Notes: generated from the letters alone by a model not told the origin. 64,000 nucleotides of DNA from Billgrantia zhangzhouensis (GCF_021404465.1 NZ_JABFTT010000009.1:1-64000); one strand, 5' to 3'. Shown: positions 43,102 to 55,089, counted from the first letter of the stretch. Program-made: numbers and translations.

Positions 43102-44550
43102 CTACTTGCGCCAAAAGGCGGGCGTAAACAGTACCAGCACGGTAAAGATTTCCAGGCGGCCGAGCAGCATGGCCACTACCAGGATCCACTTGGCGAGCTG
43201 GGGAAGTTCGCCGTAGTTCTCGGACGCCTCGCCGAGGGCAGGGCCGAGATTGTTGAGCGTTGAGGCCACCGTCGACCAGGCGGTGACCTGATCGACCCCG
43301 GTGGCCATCACGCCCACCAGCATCAGGAAGAACAGCATCAGGTAGGCCGAGAAGAAGCCCCACACTGCCTGGGCGATGCCGTCGGGGACGCTCACCTTGC
43401 CCACTTTTACCGCAATCACCGCGCTGGGATGGATCAGCCGCATCACCTCGCGCATGCCCTGCTTGAGGATCAGGATGATACGGATCACCTTCATGCCGCC
43501 ACCGGTGGAGCCGGAGCAGCCGCCGACGAAAGCGGCCATGAACAGCAGGAAGGGCAGTGCGCCCGGCCAAGCCGAGAAGTCGTCCACGCCGAAGCCGGAG
43601 GTCGTGGCGATCGAAACCGCTTCGAACAGCCCGTGTCGCAACCCGCGTTCGGTGTCGTGGGTGCCGGTCAGCCACAGCGAGACCACGGCGATGACGGCGA
43701 GCCCGGCGAGGAAGAGCAGCAGGAAGCGGGCCTCGGGGTCTTGCAGATAGTGCTTCAACTGACGGCCGCGCCAGGCCAGGAAGTGAAGACTGAAACTCAT
43801 GGCCGAGACGATCAGGAAGAACATGCAGATCAGCTCGATCAGGACGCTGTCGAAATGGCCGATGCTGGCGTCGTAGGTGGAAAACCCGCCGATGGCCACG
43901 GTGGAGAAACTGTGCCCGAGAGCATCGAACCAGTTCATGCCGGCGGCCATGTAGGCCAGGAAGCAGGTCAACGTCAGTGCCGCATAGATGTACCACAGCG
44001 CCTTGGCCGTTTCGGTGATGCGAGGGGTCAGCTTGGAGTCCTTCAGCGGCCCCGGGATCTCGGTGCGATAGAGCGCCATGCCGCCGACCCCGAGCGTGGG
44101 CAGGATCGCCACCGCCAGCACCACTATCCCCATGCCGCCGAGCCACTGCAACTGCTGGCGGTAGTAGAGCACCGACTCGGGCAGGAACTCGATGCCGGTG
44201 ATCACGCTGGCGCCGGTGGTGGTCAGCCCCGAGAAGGATTCGAATACCGCATCGGTGGGGCTCAGGGCGGCATCGCCGGTGAGCATGAAAGGCAGCGAAC
44301 CGAACAGCCCCAGCACGCTCCAGAACAGCGCGGCAATGAGAAAGCCGTCGCGAATGCGTAGCTCCTTGTGAGCGTTGCGGTTGGGCAGGTAGATCACCAT
44401 GCCGGTCAGCACGGTGATCAGGATGGCGATGATGAACGCCTGCCACTGCTCGTCGCCGAACAGCAGCGAGACCAGAACTGGCGGCAGCATGGTCAGACTG
44501 AACATCATCAGCAGCAGGCCGAGGATGCGCAGGATGACTCGCAGGCTCAT
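43102..44550 (-). CDS. trkH: Trk potassium transporter, membrane subunit
   Basis: 482-aa inner-membrane K+ (and Na+/H+-coupled) uptake protein with four M1-P-M2-like repeats; FESFSGLTTTGASVITGIE and GGCSGSTGGGMKVIRI carry pore-loop glycines. K+ accumulation is the first response to osmotic upshift in halophiles. It lies downstream of trkA, 43 bases away, as in Halomonas elongata where trkH neighbours trkA. An additional trkI may be elsewhere. Confidence 0.92.
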   Translation of the reverse strand: MSLRVILRILGLLLMMFSLTMLPPVLVSLLFGDEQWQAFIIAILITVLTGMVIYLPNRNAHKELRIRDGFLIAALFWSVLGLFGSLPFMLTGDAALSPTDAVFESFSGLTTTGASVITGIEFLPESVLYYRQQLQWLGGMGIVVLAVAILPTLGVGGMALYRTEIPGPLKDSKLTPRITETAKALWYIYAALTLTCFLAYMAAGMNWFDALGHSFSTVAIGGFSTYDASIGHFDSVLIELICMFFLIVSAMSFSLHFLAWRGRQLKHYLQDPEARFLLLFLAGLAVIAVVSLWLTGTHDTERGLRHGLFEAVSIATTSGFGVDDFSAWPGALPFLLFMAAFVGGCSGSTGGGMKVIRIILILKQGMREVMRLIHPSAVIAVKVGKVSVPDGIAQAVWGFFSAYLMLFFLMLVGVMATGVDQVTAWSTVASTLNNLGPALGEASENYGELPQLAKWILVVAMLLGRLEIFTVLVLFTPAFWRK

Positions 44551-44593
44551 CGGGCGGCGTTCCTTGCGTCGCGAAGTATCATGTGACCAGGCA

Positions 44594-45967
44594 TCAGAAG
44601 AAGGTCAGGCCGACCTGGAACAGGCGCTCGACGTCGCGAATGCGCCGCTTGTCGATCACGAACAGAATCAGGTGATCGCCGGTTTCCACCACCACGTCAT
44701 CATGGGCGATCAGCACCTCCTTGCCGCGCACGATGGCGCCGATGGTGGTGCCGCGAGGCAGGTCGATCTCACCGATGGCGCGTCCCACCACCTTGGACGA
44801 TTGCGTGTCGCCATGGGCAATCGCCTCGATCGCCTCCGCCGCGCCGCGGCGCAGCGAGTGCACGTTGACGATGTCGCCGCGGCGCACATGGGTCAGCAGA
44901 CTGCCGATGGTGGCCTGCTGCGGTGAGATGGCGATGTCGATCTCGCCGCCCTGCACCAGATCCACATAGGCGGCGTTGTTGATCAGCGTCAGCACCTTCT
45001 TGGCACCCATTCGCTTGGCCAGCATCGATGACATGATGTTGACCTCGTCGTCGTTGGTCAGCGCACAGAAGATATCGCACTCCTCGATGTTTTCCTCCTC
45101 CAGCAGGCGCTTGTTGGTCGCGCTGCCGTGCAGGACCACGGTGCGGTTGAGACGCTCGGAGAGGACGGTACAGCGCTCCAGGCCGTGTTCGATGATCTTG
45201 ACCTGGTGGCTGTGTTCGAGATGTTCGGCGAGTCGCTCGCCGATGTTGCCGCCACCGGCGATCACCACCCGGCGGAAGTTGCGGTCGACCCGGCGCAGCT
45301 CGCTCATCACCGCGCGGATGTCGCGTCTGGCGGCGATGAAGAAGACCTCGTCATCGGCCTCGATCACGGTATCGCCATGTGGGATGATCGGTCGGTTGCG
45401 GCGGTAGATGGCCGCCACCCTGGTGTCGACGCTGGGCATGTGGCGGCGCAGGAAGCCGAGGTCCTGGCCCACCAGCGGGCCGCCGTAGTAGGCCTTGACC
45501 GCCACCAACTGCACCAGGCCGCCGGCGAATTCCAGTACCTGCAGCGCGCCGGGATGCTCGATCAAACGGCGAATATGATCGGTGACTACCTGTTCGGGAC
45601 TGATGAGCACGTCGATGGGCACTGCGTCGTGGGCGAACAGCCCCTTGCGGGTCAGGTAGGCGGTGGCGCGCACTCGGGCGATCTTGGTCGGCGTGCGGAA
45701 CAGCGTGTGGGCGACCTGACAAGCGATCATGTTGACTTCGTCCTGGCTGGTCACCGCGATTAGCATGTCGGCGTCTTCGCAGCCGGCCTGGCGTAGCACC
45801 ACCGGATAGGAGGCGGGGCCGGTCACGGTACGGATATCGAGGCGGGTGTGCAGCTCGCGCAGACGCTCGCCGTCGACATCCACGACGGTGATGTCATTCT
45901 CCTCACGGGCCAGGTGCTCGGCCAGCGTGCCGCCGACCTGACCGGCGCCCAGGATGATGATCTTCAT
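44594..45967 (-). CDS. trkA: Trk potassium transporter, NAD-binding regulatory subunit
   Basis: Peripheral subunit (457 aa) that gates TrkH by NAD/ATP binding. Two Rossmann RCK domains start with [15 protein letters not shown] and [16 protein letters not shown], each followed by an RCK-C (TrkA-C) domain. Full length, normal for bacteria. The upstream gene (dodecin) is about 110 bases away. Confidence 0.93.
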   Translation of the reverse strand: MKIIILGAGQVGGTLAEHLAREENDITVVDVDGERLRELHTRLDIRTVTGPASYPVVLRQAGCEDADMLIAVTSQDEVNMIACQVAHTLFRTPTKIARVRATAYLTRKGLFAHDAVPIDVLISPEQVVTDHIRRLIEHPGALQVLEFAGGLVQLVAVKAYYGGPLVGQDLGFLRRHMPSVDTRVAAIYRRNRPIIPHGDTVIEADDEVFFIAARRDIRAVMSELRRVDRNFRRVVIAGGGNIGERLAEHLEHSHQVKIIEHGLERCTVLSERLNRTVVLHGSATNKRLLEEENIEECDIFCALTNDDEVNIMSSMLAKRMGAKKVLTLINNAAYVDLVQGGEIDIAISPQQATIGSLLTHVRRGDIVNVHSLRRGAAEAIEAIAHGDTQSSKVVGRAIGEIDLPRGTTIGAIVRGKEVLIAHDDVVVETGDHLILFVIDKRRIRDVERLFQVGLTFF

Positions 45968-46078
45968 ATGCTATCGGGCCTTCGAACGACTCTGCGACGC
46001 CGATATGGCGCCGCAGCATCCGTGGCTAGCATAAACCAGCCGAAGGTGATGTAACAGGTTCACGCGGCAAGGCCGTTG

Positions 46079-46285
46079 TCAGTCGAGAGTGAAGCCCACC
46101 TTGAGGGTGACCTGCCAATGACCGACGCGGCCATTCTCGATGTGTCCGCGGGTATCCACGACCTCGAACCAGCGCATGCCGTGAAGGGATTGGGAAGCCT
46201 TGTCGAGGGCGCGCTGGATGGCGTCCTCGATGCCTTTCTCCGAAGAGCCGGTCAGCTCGATGTGCTTGTAGACGTGGTCGCTCAT
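46079..46285 (-). CDS. dodecin
   Basis: 68-aa flavin-storage protein that forms a dodecamer. Family features: [12 protein letters not shown], the flavin-stacking Trp in [13 protein letters not shown], and [10 protein letters not shown] at the C-terminus. Preceded by AAGGAG. Dodecins sequester FMN/FAD or lumichrome and are common in halophiles. Confidence 0.93.
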   Translation of the reverse strand: MSDHVYKHIELTGSSEKGIEDAIQRALDKASQSLHGMRWFEVVDTRGHIENGRVGHWQVTLKVGFTLD

Positions 46286-46324
46286 GGGGGCTCCTTGCTC
46301 AGTGAACGAATGATGGGGGCCGGG

Positions 46325-47674
46325 TCAGCCCCGCTTCCTCAGTCTGGCATAAAAGAAGCCGTCATGACTCTCGGGTTCCGGTAACAGTTGTCGTCCTGGT
46401 CCGGTCAAACGTCCCCAGTTCACTTCCTCGGGTGTAGTGACCGCGGCATTGCCGGTGCGTTCGAGGAAGGCGCGCACCTGCTCGTCGTTTTCCTCGCGCA
46501 GTACCGAGCAGGTCGCATAGAGCAGCGTGCCGCCTGGGCGCAGCAGTGGCCACAGGTTGTCGAGCAGGTGCGCCTGCAGCTCGGCCAGTTTGGCGATATC
46601 GGAAGGGCGCCGCAGCCGCTTGATGTCGGGGTGGCGACGGATCACGCCGGTGCCGGAGCAGGGAGCGTCGAGCAGAATGGCATCGAAGGGCGTGCCGTCC
46701 CACCAGTCGCGCTGTGTGGCATCAGCATGTACCAGCGTGGCCGAAAGGCCGAGACGTTCCAGCGTCTCCTCGACCCGGGCCAGGCGTACGGCATCGCTGT
46801 CGAGTGCCAGCAGCTCGATGTCGAACAGCTCGAGCAGATGGGCCGTCTTGCCGCCGGGGGCGCAGCAGGCATCCAGCACGCGACCGCCGGGGCGCGGTGC
46901 CAGGGCCGGCCCGAGCAACTCGGCGGCGAGCTGTGCGGCTTCGTCCTGCACGCTGACGTCACCCTCGGCGAAACCGGGTAGCGCCTGGACGTCGCAGGGT
47001 TTCTCCAGTACCAGCCCATCGGGAGAGTGCGCACACAGGCGTGCTTCGATACCGCTGACCTGAAGCCTGGCCAGGTAGGCTTCGCGGTCGCCGTGCCGGC
47101 GATTGATGCGCAGGGTCATGGGGCCGGGCTGGTTGTTGGCCTCGGCAATGGCTTGCCAGTCGCTGGGCCAGGCCTGGCGCAGGGCCTTGAGCAACCAGCG
47201 CGGATGCAGCAGCGCTACGGCGGGATCCTGATCGACCTCGGCCTGCAGTGCAGTGGATTCCCGGGTCAACCGGCGCAGACAGCCGTTGAGTACTCGGGTC
47301 GCCCACTCCTTGCCCAACTGGCGGGCGGCGCCGGCGGTTTCGCCCACTGCGGCGTGCGCCGGGATGCGTAGGTAGAGCAATTGGTAAATGCCCAGCAGCA
47401 GCAGAGCCTGGATGTCGGCGTCGCGAGCCTTGAACGGGCTTTTCAATAGGCGATCGGCCAGCGCCTCGAGGCGCGGCAGGGTGCGACACACGCCGTAGCA
47501 CATCGCCTTGAACAGTGCCCTGTCGCGTATCACTACCTGGTGATCGTCCAGCTCACTGAGCGATCCCTTGCCGGTGATGACGGGCACCAGGGCTCGTGCG
47601 GCGCTGACGCGCACCGCCTGACCGCCGTCCTGGACGCTCTTGCCGGCACGGGTGGATGGGGTGGAACGATGCAT
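46325..47674 (-). CDS. rsmB: 16S rRNA (cytosine-967-C5) methyltransferase
   Basis: 449-aa SAM-dependent methyltransferase (Sun/Fmu). N-terminal NusB-like RNA-binding domain, SAM-binding [17 protein letters not shown], the [16 protein letters not shown] motif IV and the catalytic Cys in [11 protein letters not shown]. Its ATG overlaps the fmt stop by one base, so they are translated together. Confidence 0.93.
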   Translation of the reverse strand: MHRSTPSTRAGKSVQDGGQAVRVSAARALVPVITGKGSLSELDDHQVVIRDRALFKAMCYGVCRTLPRLEALADRLLKSPFKARDADIQALLLLGIYQLLYLRIPAHAAVGETAGAARQLGKEWATRVLNGCLRRLTRESTALQAEVDQDPAVALLHPRWLLKALRQAWPSDWQAIAEANNQPGPMTLRINRRHGDREAYLARLQVSGIEARLCAHSPDGLVLEKPCDVQALPGFAEGDVSVQDEAAQLAAELLGPALAPRPGGRVLDACCAPGGKTAHLLELFDIELLALDSDAVRLARVEETLERLGLSATLVHADATQRDWWDGTPFDAILLDAPCSGTGVIRRHPDIKRLRRPSDIAKLAELQAHLLDNLWPLLRPGGTLLYATCSVLREENDEQVRAFLERTGNAAVTTPEEVNWGRLTGPGRQLLPEPESHDGFFYARLRKRG

Positions 47675-48660
47675 CAGACGCTCTCCTCGTTCGCACTGCC
47701 CAGGCGGCTGCCGGCTCGCAGGCGTTCGCTACGAGCATTGAGCAGGTCGCGGGCCGGCAGTGGCTTGCCGCCTGGCAACTGGGCGCGCGTCACGCGCAGC
47801 ACTTCGTTGCCCTGCGGGCCGCAGGCGATGCGCAGGGCGTCGGCTTCGGGCTCAAGCAGGGTGCCCGGTATCACGGCGGGTTCGCCCTCGTGGCGTGGAG
47901 CCGCCTCGGCCATCAACAAACGCAGGCGTTCATCGCCGCAGGCGCACCAGGCGACCGGCCAGGGGTTGAAGGCGCGCACCTTGGCGGCCAGTTCGACGGC
48001 GGGGCGGGAGAAGTCCAGCTCGGCCTCGGTCTTGGAGAGCTTGGCGGCATAGGTCACGCCCTCCGCCGGCTGTGGCGTGGCGGCAAGCCCCTTGCCTGCC
48101 AGTGAGTCCAGTGCCTCGACCAGCGCCTCGCCTCCGAGTTCGGCCAGGATGTCGTGCAGCTCGCCGCCGGTGGTGGCAGCGGTGATCGGTGTGCGTCTTG
48201 CCAGCAGCATGTCGCCGGTGTCGAGCCCGGCGTCCATCTGCATGATGGTCACGCCGCTCTCGCCGTCGCCGGCCTCGATGGCTCGCTGGATCGGGGCGGC
48301 ACCACGCCAGCGTGGCAGCAGCGAGGCATGAACGTTGAGACAGCCGAGCCGGGGGGTGTCGAGCACTGCCTGCGGTAGAATCAGCCCGTAGGCCACCACC
48401 ACCATGATGTCGGCGTCGAAGGCGGCCAGCTCGGCCTGCACCTCGGCGCTCTTCAGCGTCTCGGGCTGAAGGATCGGCAGCCTGTGCTCGAGGGCGAGCG
48501 ATTTGACGGGGCTGGCAGTCAGTTTGCGGCCCCTGCCGGCCGGGCGGTCGGGCTGGGTATACACGGCGACGACCTGATGCCGGCTATCCCACAGGGCTCT
48601 CAGACTGGCCGCGGCAAAATCAGGGGTGCCGGCGAAGATGACGCGCAGAGATCGGGACAT
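47674..48660 (-). CDS. fmt: methionyl-tRNA formyltransferase
   Basis: 328-aa enzyme that formylates initiator Met-tRNA using 10-formyl-THF. N-terminal [31 protein letters not shown], and [12 protein letters not shown] are conserved; a C-terminal OB-like domain follows. It lies between def and rsmB, the standard order. Confidence 0.94.
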   Translation of the reverse strand: MSRSLRVIFAGTPDFAAASLRALWDSRHQVVAVYTQPDRPAGRGRKLTASPVKSLALEHRLPILQPETLKSAEVQAELAAFDADIMVVVAYGLILPQAVLDTPRLGCLNVHASLLPRWRGAAPIQRAIEAGDGESGVTIMQMDAGLDTGDMLLARRTPITAATTGGELHDILAELGGEALVEALDSLAGKGLAATPQPAEGVTYAAKLSKTEAELDFSRPAVELAAKVRAFNPWPVAWCACGDERLRLLMAEAAPRHEGEPAVIPGTLLEPEADALRIACGPQGNEVLRVTRAQLPGGKPLPARDLLNARSERLRAGSRLGSANEESV

Positions 48661-48767
48661 GTTTCGAGCCTTGCCAGTGGACGATTGCCCTCATCATAAC
48701 GGAGGCAAACCACAACGACGAAGGCCGACGCAGGACGTCGGCCTTCTGAAGCGTATCGTGAGGTGAA

Positions 48768-49280
48768 TCAGGCGGACTGCATCAGCTTGTGGCGCTTCTG
48801 CATCTTCTTCAGCACGCGGTCGCGCTTGAGCGGCGAGAGATAGTCGACGAACAGCACACCCTCGAGATGATCGCATTCATGCTGGATGCAGTGGGCCAGC
48901 AGGCCGTCGGCCTCGAGTTCGTAAGGTTTGCCGTCGCGGTCCAGTGCCTTGAGATTGACCTTGAGCGCGCGCGGTACCTCGGCGTAGTACTCGGGAATCG
49001 ACAGGCAGCCCTCGGACATCAGCTCGCGTTCTTCGCCAATGGGCGTGTACTCGGGGTTGATCAGCACGAGGGGGCTGGCCCGCTCTTCGCTGACATCCAT
49101 GACGATCACGCGCCGGTGAACGTCCACCTGGGTGGCGGCCAGCCCGATGCCGGAAGCGTCGTACATGGTCTCGAGCATGTCATCGACCAGCCGGCGCACC
49201 TCGTCATCAACCGTCTCGACCGGCGCTGCCTTGGTGCGCAGCCGCTCGTCGGGAAATTCGAGGATAGTCAATTTGGCCAT
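48768..49280 (-). CDS. def: peptide deformylase
   Basis: 170-aa metalloenzyme that removes the formyl group from nascent peptides. The three motifs are present: GIGLAATQ (GxGxAAxQ), EGCLSIP and the metal-binding QHECDHLEG (HExxH). Full length with no extension. Divergent from the LysM-family gene. Confidence 0.95.
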   Translation of the reverse strand: MAKLTILEFPDERLRTKAAPVETVDDEVRRLVDDMLETMYDASGIGLAATQVDVHRRVIVMDVSEERASPLVLINPEYTPIGEERELMSEGCLSIPEYYAEVPRALKVNLKALDRDGKPYELEADGLLAHCIQHECDHLEGVLFVDYLSPLKRDRVLKKMQKRHKLMQSA

Positions 49281-49368
49281 GGCGTTGGAACCACCGTTTA
49301 TGCTGTCATTCGGAACTTGCCCCTATATTCTAGGGGGTGGCAAGCCAGGGGGAAACCGCTGGCACGCG

Positions 49369-49397
49369 TTATCAATTCGATAGCATTGGACTATAAC
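49369..49397 (+). promoter_or_regulatory. probable sigma-70 promoter of the LysM-family gene and dprA
   Basis: TTATCA (49369-49374) and TATAAC (49392-49397) separated by 17 bases, in the divergent region between def and the LysM-family gene. Matches to -35 and -10 are 4/6 and 5/6. Confidence 0.5.
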
Positions 49398-49463
49398 ACG
49401 GCATGCCAGTTCCCGGTGGGGTGAAGCGTGCCGAGTAGGACATCTCGGACAAGGGAGTGGGGG

Positions 49464-50330
49464 ATGGTGGGGAATGCGCAGCGGCGCCAAGGCAGTGCTT
49501 GGAACGGAGGGTGGATCTGGCTTGGTGGCTTCGTGCTGCTGATGACGACAAACATGGCCCAGGCCCAGGGGAACGTGGCGCTTTCCCCCGAGATGCAGCG
49601 CGTCCCGGCACACGAGGCGGTGGAGCCGATTCCACTGGATGCCGTACGCCATTTCCTGCGCGACCACCGCGTGGTTGATGACCCGGCGGCGTTGGATGAG
49701 TTGGCCTACGTGGTGGCCGGTCACGATCGGCGTATCATCAGCGGCCCCGGCGACCGCATCTATGCCCGTGGTGAGCTGCAGCACGGACAGCGCTATGGTC
49801 TTTACCGCGTTGGCGACCGTTACAGCAATGCCGCGACAGGCGAGATCCTGGGACTCGAACTGATCGGCATCGGCCAGGCCCTGGTCGAGCGTAGCGTGAA
49901 CGGTATCGCCGTGATCGAGATCCTGTCCGCCAGCCAGGAGGTGCGCAACGACGATATCCTGCTGCCGCTGGAAGAGCGGGAGTTGGTCAGCGAGTTCATG
50001 CCCCGTGCACCGGACCGCGACGTCGACGGGACCATCCTCGCCGTACCGGGTGGGGTACGCTTCATTGGCCGGCTGCAGGTAGTGGCGCTGGACCGGGGGC
50101 GGCGTGACGGTCTCGAAACGGGGCATGTGCTTGAGGTCGAGCAGCAGGGCGAGCGCGTCATCGACCCCCGAACCGGTGAGTCGCTGCGCCTGCCGGGCAC
50201 GGATGCCGGATTGATCATGGTGTTCCGGCCCTTCGAGAAGATGAGCTATGGACTGGTGATGCAGGCGAGCCGCACGCTGGAGGTCGGCGATCGCATTCTC
50301 AATTCTCGTCGCGGGATGGCATTGCGATGA
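49464..50330 (+). CDS. LysM-family exported protein lacking its LysM domain
   Basis: 288-aa protein. An N-terminal signal sequence (about 13-34, WIWLGGFVLLMTTNMAQAQ) leads straight into the conserved post-LysM domain (IPLDAVRHFL, YVVAGHDRRIISGPGDRIYARGEL, VDGTILAV, LMVFRPFEKMSYGLVM). In Pseudomonas and relatives the gene at this place, before dprA, begins with a LysM peptidoglycan-binding domain; that piece is missing here. The frame is open and uninterrupted. ATG at 49464 follows AAGGGAG. Overlaps dprA by 4 bases. Confidence 0.72.
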   Translation: MVGNAQRRQGSAWNGGWIWLGGFVLLMTTNMAQAQGNVALSPEMQRVPAHEAVEPIPLDAVRHFLRDHRVVDDPAALDELAYVVAGHDRRIISGPGDRIYARGELQHGQRYGLYRVGDRYSNAATGEILGLELIGIGQALVERSVNGIAVIEILSASQEVRNDDILLPLEERELVSEFMPRAPDRDVDGTILAVPGGVRFIGRLQVVALDRGRRDGLETGHVLEVEQQGERVIDPRTGESLRLPGTDAGLIMVFRPFEKMSYGLVMQASRTLEVGDRILNSRRGMALR

Positions 50331-51451
50331 GTACCGCGCAGCAAATGCCGACTCAGCGCGACTGGCTGGCGCTGATACGGCTGCCGGGCATGGGCACGGC
50401 TCGGCTGGCCGAGATGGTGGCTGCCGCCCCGGACTGGCCCGAAGGGTGGTTGGGTTGCCTGCCACGTCAGGCAGCGACGATGCTGCGCCTGTGGCTCGAC
50501 CATCCTGCCCGCAGCCCGTTGCTCCAGGCAGTCGAAGCCGACCTGGCCTGGCTGACGGCTGCGCCCGGGCGCCATCTGCTCCACCCGGGCCACTCTGCCT
50601 GGCCGGCACTGCTGGAGCAGATCGGCGATCCGCCGCTGGTGCTTTGGGCGCTGGGCGACCTGGCTGCCCTTCGGCCGCCCAAGCTTGCCATCGTCGGCTC
50701 GCGTCGGCCCACTCGTGAGGGATTGGCCAACGCCGCCGCTTTCGGTCGCGAGCTGGCCAGTCGCGACTGGTGCGTCGTCAGCGGCTTGGCGCTGGGTGTC
50801 GACGGGGCGGCGCAGCAGGCCGCGCTGGAGACCGGCGGGCGCAGCGTGGCGGTACTCGGCTGCGGTGTCGACGTGATCTACCCGCCGCGCCATGCGCGCC
50901 TCTACCAGCAACTGCTCGAGCGAGGCGGGCTGATCCTCTCGGAGCATCCGCCCGGGACTCGCGCACGGGCGGGTTTCTTTCCCCGTCGCAACCGCATCGT
51001 CACCGGCATTTCGTTGGGTGTGCTGGTGGTGGAGGCTGCCGAGAAGAGCGGCTCGCTGGTCAGCGCACGGCTGGCCATGGAGCAAAACCGCGAGGTTTTT
51101 GCGCTGCCCGGCTCGATCCACAATCCCCAGGCCAGGGGGTGTTTGAAACTGATTCGTGATGGTGCCGTACTGGTGCGTCATGTCGACGACATGCTCGAGG
51201 AACTGAGCCAGTGGGCGGTATCGGTCGCCCCGTTCGCCTCGGTCGAGAGATCGGATCACGTGAATGACGTTGGCGATCCGCTACTGCGCTGGCTCAGCGA
51301 CGCGCCCTCACCGCTCGATGCGCTGGTAAACCTGACTGGCTTGAGCGTGCCCGATTGCCAGCGACGGTTGCTGGAGCTTGAACTCGAGGGGCGTGCCGCT
51401 CAAGCGCCCGGCGGCTGGGTACGTCTGCCTGAGAACGCCCAGGCGTGCTAG
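50327..51451 (+). CDS. dprA: DNA-processing protein DprA
   Basis: 374-aa ssDNA-binding protein that loads RecA in natural transformation. VGSRRPTREG, SGLALGVDGAAQQAAL and the FFPRRNRIVTGIS region of the Rossmann-like domain are conserved; a winged-helix-like C-terminal segment (about 300-374) is present. Starts inside the previous gene's stop (ATGA). Suggests capacity for transformation, though DprA also occurs in non-competent species. Confidence 0.92.
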   Translation: MSTAQQMPTQRDWLALIRLPGMGTARLAEMVAAAPDWPEGWLGCLPRQAATMLRLWLDHPARSPLLQAVEADLAWLTAAPGRHLLHPGHSAWPALLEQIGDPPLVLWALGDLAALRPPKLAIVGSRRPTREGLANAAAFGRELASRDWCVVSGLALGVDGAAQQAALETGGRSVAVLGCGVDVIYPPRHARLYQQLLERGGLILSEHPPGTRARAGFFPRRNRIVTGISLGVLVVEAAEKSGSLVSARLAMEQNREVFALPGSIHNPQARGCLKLIRDGAVLVRHVDDMLEELSQWAVSVAPFASVERSDHVNDVGDPLLRWLSDAPSPLDALVNLTGLSVPDCQRRLLELELEGRAAQAPGGWVRLPENAQAC

Positions 51452-51525
51452 CATGACGACCCTCTCACGGGCTGCCGTGGCAAGGCGATGGCACCTCAAT
51501 TGACGAATCAGCAGGCAGGAGAGCC

Positions 51526-52083
51526 ATGACCGTGGCCGAATCACTCGATGCCGCCGTTGCTGCGCTGCGTGCCGGGGGCGTGATTGCCTATCCTACCGAG
51601 GGCGTATGGGGCTTGGGCTGCGACCCCGATAACGACGAGGCCGTGGCGCATTTGCTGCGTCTCAAGGAACGCGACCCTGCCAAGGGGTTGATCCTGGTGG
51701 CGGCATCCATCGAGCAGTTCGGCCCCTGGCTCGAGGGGCTGGCGCCGGAGTTGCATGCCCCGCTGGTGACCAGTTGGCCGGGTCCCAATACCTGGCTGGT
51801 CCCGGACAATGGCCGTACCCACCCGCTGGTGCGTGGTGCGCACGACTGCGTGGCGCTGCGCGTCAGTGCTCATCCCGACGTGGCGGCTCTGTGCCGGGCC
51901 TTCGGTGGGCCGGTCGTTTCGACCTCGGCCAACAAGGCCAGCGAGCCCTCGGCCATGAGCGCCGCGGAGGTCCGCGAGATCTTCGGCGATGAACTCGACG
52001 CCATCGTCGAGGGTGAGCTGGGCGGGCATGACAAGCCCAGCACTATTCGTGATCTGATCAGCGGCCAGGTGCTGCGCGCCTGA
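51526..52083 (+). CDS. tsaC: threonylcarbamoyl-AMP synthase
   Basis: 185-aa YrdC/Sua5-type enzyme making threonylcarbamoyl-AMP for tRNA t6A37. N-terminal YPTEGVWGLGCDPDN, LRVSAHPD, and TSANKASEPS are typical. Works with TsaBDE; the tcdA product at 0.4-1.2 kb later cyclises t6A. AGGAG precedes the ATG. Confidence 0.93.
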   Translation: MTVAESLDAAVAALRAGGVIAYPTEGVWGLGCDPDNDEAVAHLLRLKERDPAKGLILVAASIEQFGPWLEGLAPELHAPLVTSWPGPNTWLVPDNGRTHPLVRGAHDCVALRVSAHPDVAALCRAFGGPVVSTSANKASEPSAMSAAEVREIFGDELDAIVEGELGGHDKPSTIRDLISGQVLRA

Positions 52084-52139
52084 CCGGTAACGCTGCCGAA
52101 TGGCCGTGCCTGGCCATTCGGCAATGAACGGCGACATGA

Positions 52140-53075
<936 letters not shown>

Positions 53076-53238
53076 GCATCTGCGCGACCGAATCGCTGCG
53101 TTACGCGGTGCCGAAGCGTCGGACCGTCGCAATCCTCACCTATAACCCATAGGCTCCGGTTGCTGCGCTCCGGGCGCCTTGCGCTTCATGTCGCTCGATA
53201 GCTATTCAGACGCTTCCCCATGTATGAGGAATCTCTTC

Positions 53239-54051
53239 ATGACTGACCGTTACTGCGTCTTTGGCAACCCCATCTCGCACTCGAAGTCGCCGGCGATCCA
53301 CGCCGCCTTCGCCGCGCAGACGGGAGAGGCAATCGAATATACCGCCATCGCGGCGCCACTTGACGACTTTACCGGCGCCTGGCGCAGGTTCACGGCCGAA
53401 GGTGGGCGGGGGGGCAACGTTACCGTGCCGTTCAAGGAGGAGGCCTTCCGCCTCTGCGACACCCCGAGCCAGCGCGCCCGTCGGGCCGGCGCGGTGAACA
53501 CGCTGTTGCTGGGCAAGAACGGTCTTACATACGGCGACACCACCGATGGCATCGGCCTAGTGCGCGACCTGACGCGCCACGGAGTGAACCTGGCCGGTGC
53601 TCGTATCCTGGTGCTGGGAGCCGGTGGGGCGGTGCGTGGCGTGCTGGAGCCGCTGCTGGCCGCCGGGCCGGCGAGCCTGTTGATCGCCAACCGCACCGCC
53701 GAGAAGGCCGAGGCACTGGCTGCCGACTTCGGAGATCTCGGCACGATTAGTGGCGGCGGCTTCGGCGCTGTGGTCGGCCCCTTCGACCTGGTGATCAACG
53801 GCACCAGCGCCAGCCTGGCCGGCGACCTGCCACCGTTGCCTGACGACCTGTTCGCCGAGGGCGCCACCGCTTACGACATGATGTACGGCGCCGAACTCAC
53901 CGTTTTCCTGCACTGGGCCGCCGAACACGGTGCCCGCTCTATCGACGGTCTCGGCATGCTGGTGGAGCAGGCCGCGGAATCGTTCTTCCTGTGGCGCAAT
54001 AGGCGTCCGGAGACGGAGCCGGTGCTGGCCGAGCTGCGCCGCTCGCTGTAG
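53239..54051 (+). CDS. aroE: shikimate dehydrogenase (NADP)
   Basis: 270-aa enzyme that reduces 3-dehydroshikimate in aromatic amino-acid synthesis. [21 protein letters not shown] (Lys of the active site), NTDGIG-like TTDGIGLV, and the [13 protein letters not shown] loop are present. ATG at 53239 with AGGA upstream gives the normal N-terminus ([11 protein letters not shown]). The 163-base gap after hemF has a GC-rich stretch with no recognised gene. Confidence 0.94.
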   Translation: MTDRYCVFGNPISHSKSPAIHAAFAAQTGEAIEYTAIAAPLDDFTGAWRRFTAEGGRGGNVTVPFKEEAFRLCDTPSQRARRAGAVNTLLLGKNGLTYGDTTDGIGLVRDLTRHGVNLAGARILVLGAGGAVRGVLEPLLAAGPASLLIANRTAEKAEALAADFGDLGTISGGGFGAVVGPFDLVINGTSASLAGDLPPLPDDLFAEGATAYDMMYGAELTVFLHWAAEHGARSIDGLGMLVEQAAESFFLWRNRRPETEPVLAELRRSL

Positions 54052-54056
54052 GCAGC

Positions 54057-55089
54057 ATGCCCGTTTCGACCTTGTGCTGGCATCTTGCGCGGCGTCCGGA
54101 GGGTATCCCTGAAACCTCCGATTTCGTACTACGTGAGATGCCGCTGCCACCGCTCCTGCAAGGCCAGGTGGAACTCGAAGTGCACGGGCTCTCCGTGGAC
54201 CCCTATATGCGTACCCGCATGCAGCCCGAAGGCTACGGCTATCTGGCCAAGTGGGGGCCGGGAACGCCGCTCTCCGCCTGGGGGCTTGCCCGTATCCGGC
54301 GTAGCCGTGGGCGCTGGCGGGAGGGCGACTGGGTGGTGGGTCACCTGCCGGTAGCCGATCGGGTGCACTTGAGGGTACCCAAGCCGGATGCCCTGTTGCC
54401 GCTCTGCCTACCCGCCATGACCCCGCTCCCCGAGCGTTGGCTCCACGAACACGGCATGACCGGTTTCACTGCCTGGCTGGGCATGCGTCACTATGGCCGG
54501 CCGCAGCCCGGCGAGACGGTGTTGGTGTCGGCGGCTGCCGGCGCAGTAGGGCAGTTTGGCCGTCCAATTGGCCCATCGGGCCGGCGCCCGAGTGATAGCG
54601 AGTGCCGGCAGCGCCGCCAAGCGTACCTGGCTGCGCGAGAGACTGGGCGTGGCGGCGACTCTCGACGATCGTGATCCGGAAGGCTTTGCCGAGGCCTTGG
54701 CCGAAGCGGCCCCGGAGGGAATCGACCTGGATTTCGAGAGTCTGGGTGGGGCCGTCTTCGAGGCGGCCATCGAGCGGCTGCGACCCTGCGGGCGGGTGGT
54801 ACTGTGTGGCTTGATCAGCCAGTATCACGACCCCGAACCGCGCCGGGCGCCGCCCAACCTTGCCCGCCTGCAAGCGATCGGAGGACGGCTCGTGCCCTTC
54901 GTGGTGCCGGGCCATGAGCCCGAGCATTGGGCCCGCTTCCAGGCCGAGATGGCTGGGCTCGATCCGGTGGCGCCGCTTGATGTACTCCACGGTCTCGAGG
55001 CCTGGCCCCGCGCCTTCTGCGGGCTCTTTACCGGCAAGGGCATCGGCAAGCGGGTGGTATGGCTCATGCCCGCCCGTTGCGAAGATTGA
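54057..55089 (+). pseudogene. MDR-family NADP-dependent oxidoreductase, frameshifted
   Basis: Relative of CurA/prostaglandin-reductase-like MDR enzymes (VDPYMRTRM, GMTGFTAWLG, VSAAAGAVGQ). After GQ the frame is lost; the expected continuation (LAVQLAHRAGARVIASAGS...) is in the +1 frame. An extra T in TTT at 54555-54557 explains the break. Without it the product would be about 344 aa, normal length. Genuine pseudogene or sequencing error at a homopolymer. Starts 5 bases after aroE. Confidence 0.8.

Noticed and set aside
42569..44446. 625-aa minus-strand frame
   Set aside because: Runs out of frame through trkH and the TraB-family gene; Arg/Pro/His-rich frame noise.
53076..53238. GC-rich intergenic stretch (GGCTCCGGTTGCTGCGCTCC near 53152) as a repeat element
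   Set aside because: It looks like a dispersed intergenic repeat, but no second copy is in the window, so it cannot be supported here.
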